From an uncultured Mycoplasmatota bacterium (lineage in GTDB: Bacteria; Bacillota_I; Bacilli_A; RF39; UBA660), in contig CAOKLK010000015.1 in the NCBI GenBank assembly GCA_948469295.1, forward strand, positions 1-8,643: a stretch of 8,643 bases of DNA, written 5' to 3'. Position numbers and translations under genes: made by a program. The notes under the pieces are model-generated. The model saw nothing but the letters and a program-made list of their open reading frames with translations, did not search any database and was not told where the DNA came from. Positions 6,067-8,643 of the stretch are shown here, piece after piece (position 1 is the stretch's first letter; every line of letters begins with the position of its first letter).

Positions 6067-8643
6067 ACTTTTACAAGTTCCATCTGAATTACAACTATTA
6101 CAAACATTGATGATTCTAGAAATACTAGAACTAATACCATTATAAGTAACTTTATAAGTCAGATTAACACTTTTTTTCGAACTAGTATCCACCGTAGAAG
6201 GAGTAATAGTAGATTTTGAAGTAACGTCCTCATCTCCATACACCACCTTCAAAGGATTCTTAATATCAACAAAAGGTTCTCCAATTTTCGCACAAATCGT
6301 TTTACTTCCATTTAATGTTAGTGCTAATTCATTCGTTTCTGGATCCGTAGAAGCACTCACTTTACTATTAATTGTAAGACCACTACTCATGTTATTTTTA
6401 AAGATACTATAAGCACTCTTTATCACAAATGTATAATTTGTTGCAGAGCCAGATGCAGTATAAGTAAAATGATTATCATTTGTAAAACCAACACTTTGTA
6501 AACTTCCATCACTATTTTTCAAATAAATTTGATATCCTTGCGTTCCCATACTAGAATTATTAAAACCAATTCGTTGATTATAATACTTTTGTGCCCATTG
6601 TCCATATCCTTGGTTATAATATTCATTCAATTGTTTCGTATCAATTGACATAGGAGTAGAAATCGGCGTCCAAGATAAAATAATTTTCTTTCCATTTACT
6701 TCCGCTTTGCCATTACTGGGATTTTCCAAACTATTAAAACGAGGAGACACTTCCGTAGGTTCGGTTCCTTTTTTAAACAAACCAGTCATTTTTAAATGAG
6801 CAGGGGTAAATTCACTCGCAAGTTGTAAAGGAATAGTTTCTTTTTCAACAGTAACTTCTATAACCCCTTCTGGTTGAGTAAATCTTTTATTTGGTTCATA
6901 AATCTTATTAGCAATAGCTTCCATCAAAGCTTTTCGACCACGAGTTCCTTGATTGGTAGTTAAATAATATTCACTACTCATCGTATCATATCCATACCAT
7001 AAAGAAATACAATAATCCGTATTATAAGTAACATTCCAATGATCTGGAGTTGTATAATCTGGAACACCAATTGCTTTGGCATCATGACTAGTAATATTAG
7101 TTGTACCACCTTTCGCAGCAATATCACTATTACTTACTCGAATATTACCTCCAACATTATATGCACTAGATCCACCTTTTACTAACATACTAGTGACCAT
7201 ATAAGCAGTTTCTTCACTCATAACGCGTTTCTTTGAATATTTATATTCTTCCTCTTTTCCTGATTCTAAATACACAATTTTATGATAAGTATAAGGTTCA
7301 ATATAATATCCACCTCTTGCAAAAGCGGAATAAGCAGCAGCACTATCAATCGGACTAAATCCTTTTGGCATACCTCCAATTGCATAAGATTCATACAAAG
7401 CATCTCCATAATCGATGCCAAGACCATGAACAAATTCTGCAATATTATTTTTATCTACTTGTTGAAAAGCTTGAACAGCTGGAACGTTACGAGAATCAAT
7501 TAAGACAGAAGTCATATCACTAAGACCCCAATACTTTCCATCCCAGTTATTAATACTTTGCTTTCCATCACTATAAGTATAAGGTTCATCAAAAAATTGA
7601 TGGACAGTAGAGACATTATTATATTCAATAATTGGACCATAATCAAAAATTGGTTTCGCAGTAGAACCTGGTTGTCGTTTTACTGTTGCACGATTTAAAC
7701 CAGAAGGAGTATAACCACGACCTCCACTCATAGCTAATATAGAACCATCTTCAATACTAGTAATCGCTACTCCAAATTGATCTTTATCATTCAAAAACTT
7801 ATAACCATTTCCATTCGCAACGTCATTTAAAATATCCTGAATTTTTGCATCAAGTGTTGTATAAATTGCCATAGGGACCATATAAGGATTTACTCCAGTA
7901 CGATCTCGTACTTCATTAATAACATAATCAATAAAAGCTTGATAAGGATTGGCTTTCGTATTATCTGCTTTGGGTTTTAAAAGCGATTGAATATTAATTT
8001 TATCCGCAGCTTCCTTTTGTTCTTTCGTAATATATCCATGTCTTACCATCAGTTCTAAAACGACACTTCGTCGATTAGCACAACCCTCTGGATTTCGATA
8101 AGGATTATAAAGATAAGGGTTATTAAAAAGACCTACTAACAAACTTGCTTCCGAAAGATTTAAATCAGACACACTTTTTCCAAAATAATATTGACTGGCT
8201 TGTTCTACACCATTAATACTTTCGAAATTAGTACCACCAGTTCCAAACTCTTGAGAATTAACATAAAACTCTAAGATTTCCTCTTTAGTATATTTCTTTT
8301 CTATTTTAAAAATAGCCATATAAATATCTGTAAATTTACGAATAATTCCTCGAATTCCACTTGCTTCCGAAGAAGTATAAGTATTTTTTACCAATTGCAT
8401 AGTCAAAGTCGATGCTCCTCCAGCGGAAGAATTTCCCATGGCTTGACCAAAGCTTGCTTTCATAAATCTAGCAGCATCAAATCCATTGTGTTGAAAAAAT
8501 CTAGAATCCTCTGTAGCAACCAAAGCATCTACAAATACTTGAGGTAAATCATTATAAGTAATTAATACTCGGTTTTCTTTTCCATAACGAGTTAACTCAA
8601 TTCCATTTTTATCATATAACACAGTAGCTTCCTTATTATATAA
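6064..8643 (-). CDS. ponA: Class A penicillin-binding protein (PBP1A/PonA type), N-terminus outside window
   Basis: A bifunctional wall-synthesis enzyme outside the membrane: an N-terminal transglycosylase polymerises lipid II and a C-terminal transpeptidase cross-links peptides. Numbering from the first visible residue (859 in all): GT51 motif 1 ATEDSRFFQHNG near 43-54 with catalytic E45, motif 2 GGASTLTMQLVKN near 75-87, and motif 3 RKFTD at 102-106, where RKxxE is usual. The transpeptidase (about 250-600) has STAK with nucleophile S327 and SRN at 384-386. The third motif is KGGT at 511-514 rather than KTGT. A fibronectin-III-like domain follows (about 645-760), then a DUF5011/Big-like Ig domain (about 770-847) and the tail CNSCNSDGTCKS. 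The frame is open to the right edge, so the GTG at 8622 is not the start; the cytoplasmic/TM segment and promoter are missing. It converges on nth, as ponA does on dnaD-nth-ypoC in B. subtilis. Confidence 0.95.
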   Translation of the reverse strand, partial: LYNKEATVLYDKNGIELTRYGKENRVLITYNDLPQVFVDALVATEDSRFFQHNGFDAARFMKASFGQAMGNSSAGGASTLTMQLVKNTYTSSEASGIRGIIRKFTDIYMAIFKIEKKYTKEEILEFYVNSQEFGTGGTNFESINGVEQASQYYFGKSVSDLNLSEASLLVGLFNNPYLYNPYRNPEGCANRRSVVLELMVRHGYITKEQKEAADKINIQSLLKPKADNTKANPYQAFIDYVINEVRDRTGVNPYMVPMAIYTTLDAKIQDILNDVANGNGYKFLNDKDQFGVAITSIEDGSILAMSGGRGYTPSGLNRATVKRQPGSTAKPIFDYGPIIEYNNVSTVHQFFDEPYTYSDGKQSINNWDGKYWGLSDMTSVLIDSRNVPAVQAFQQVDKNNIAEFVHGLGIDYGDALYESYAIGGMPKGFSPIDSAAAYSAFARGGYYIEPYTYHKIVYLESGKEEEYKYSKKRVMSEETAYMVTSMLVKGGSSAYNVGGNIRVSNSDIAAKGGTTNITSHDAKAIGVPDYTTPDHWNVTYNTDYCISLWYGYDTMSSEYYLTTNQGTRGRKALMEAIANKIYEPNKRFTQPEGVIEVTVEKETIPLQLASEFTPAHLKMTGLFKKGTEPTEVSPRFNSLENPSNGKAEVNGKKIILSWTPISTPMSIDTKQLNEYYNQGYGQWAQKYYNQRIGFNNSSMGTQGYQIYLKNSDGSLQSVGFTNDNHFTYTASGSATNYTFVIKSAYSIFKNNMSSGLTINSKVSASTDPETNELALTLNGSKTICAKIGEPFVDIKNPLKVVYGDEDVTSKSTITPSTVDTSSKKSVNLTYKVTYNGISSSISRIINVCNSCNSDGTCKS

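Noticed and set aside
8620..8622. GTG as the start of ponA
   Set aside because: The frame stays open to the window edge and the membrane anchor expected in a class A PBP is missing, so this is an internal valine codon.

Overview
The window is AT-rich DNA from a low-GC Gram-positive bacterium. TGA is used as a stop codon (it ends cca) and tryptophans are encoded by TGG, so the genetic code is the standard bacterial one and Mycoplasma-type recoding is excluded. A class A penicillin-binding protein shows that the cell makes peptidoglycan. The protein style suggests an uncultured gut member of the Bacilli/Erysipelotrichia/RF39-like group: a cysteine-free S4, a DnaD replication protein, and a single-pass surface protein with an NNYVKF/LWRIVK-type domain. 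That placement is an inference.

Layout. Positions 1-1362 (+) hold the C-terminal three quarters of a HerA/DUF87-type hexameric ATPase; its Walker A motif is cut by the left edge. It faces, across a 67-base gap with two terminators, an unnamed membrane-anchored surface protein (1430-2548, -). Next comes rpsD (2611-3213, -), preceded by a leader of about 148 nt that folds on paper into an a-b-a'-b' pseudoknot, as expected for S4 autoregulation. Diverging from rpsD is the apparent operon cca-dnaD-nth (3510-5846, +), with 4-nt and 11-nt overlaps between genes. The cca promoter places the predicted transcription start exactly on the A of the ATG, so cca appears to be leaderless. A 217-base convergent gap holds a structured 3' region and two terminators. 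The right side is ponA, a class A PBP (6064-8643, -), whose N-terminus runs off the right edge.

The genes cover tRNA 3'-end maturation (cca), replication initiation (dnaD), base-excision repair (nth), small-subunit assembly (rpsD) and wall synthesis (ponA). The order cca..dnaD-nth followed by convergent ponA is a compressed version of the Bacillus subtilis region (cca ... asnS-dnaD-nth-ypoC, then ponA-recU on the other strand), so most of the window is ancestral core genome. The left-end HerA ATPase is the one gene that could belong to an accessory, possibly defence, locus; its partner would lie outside the window.

The points most worth checking are the leaderless cca message, the rpsD leader pseudoknot with a competing 5' hairpin, non-canonical residues in both catalytic domains of the PBP (KGGT for KTGT; RKxxD for RKxxE), its cysteine-ended Ig-like tail, and the six paired extracellular cysteines in the unnamed surface protein. 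No CRISPR array, tRNA, rRNA, insertion sequence or clearly new multi-gene system is visible.
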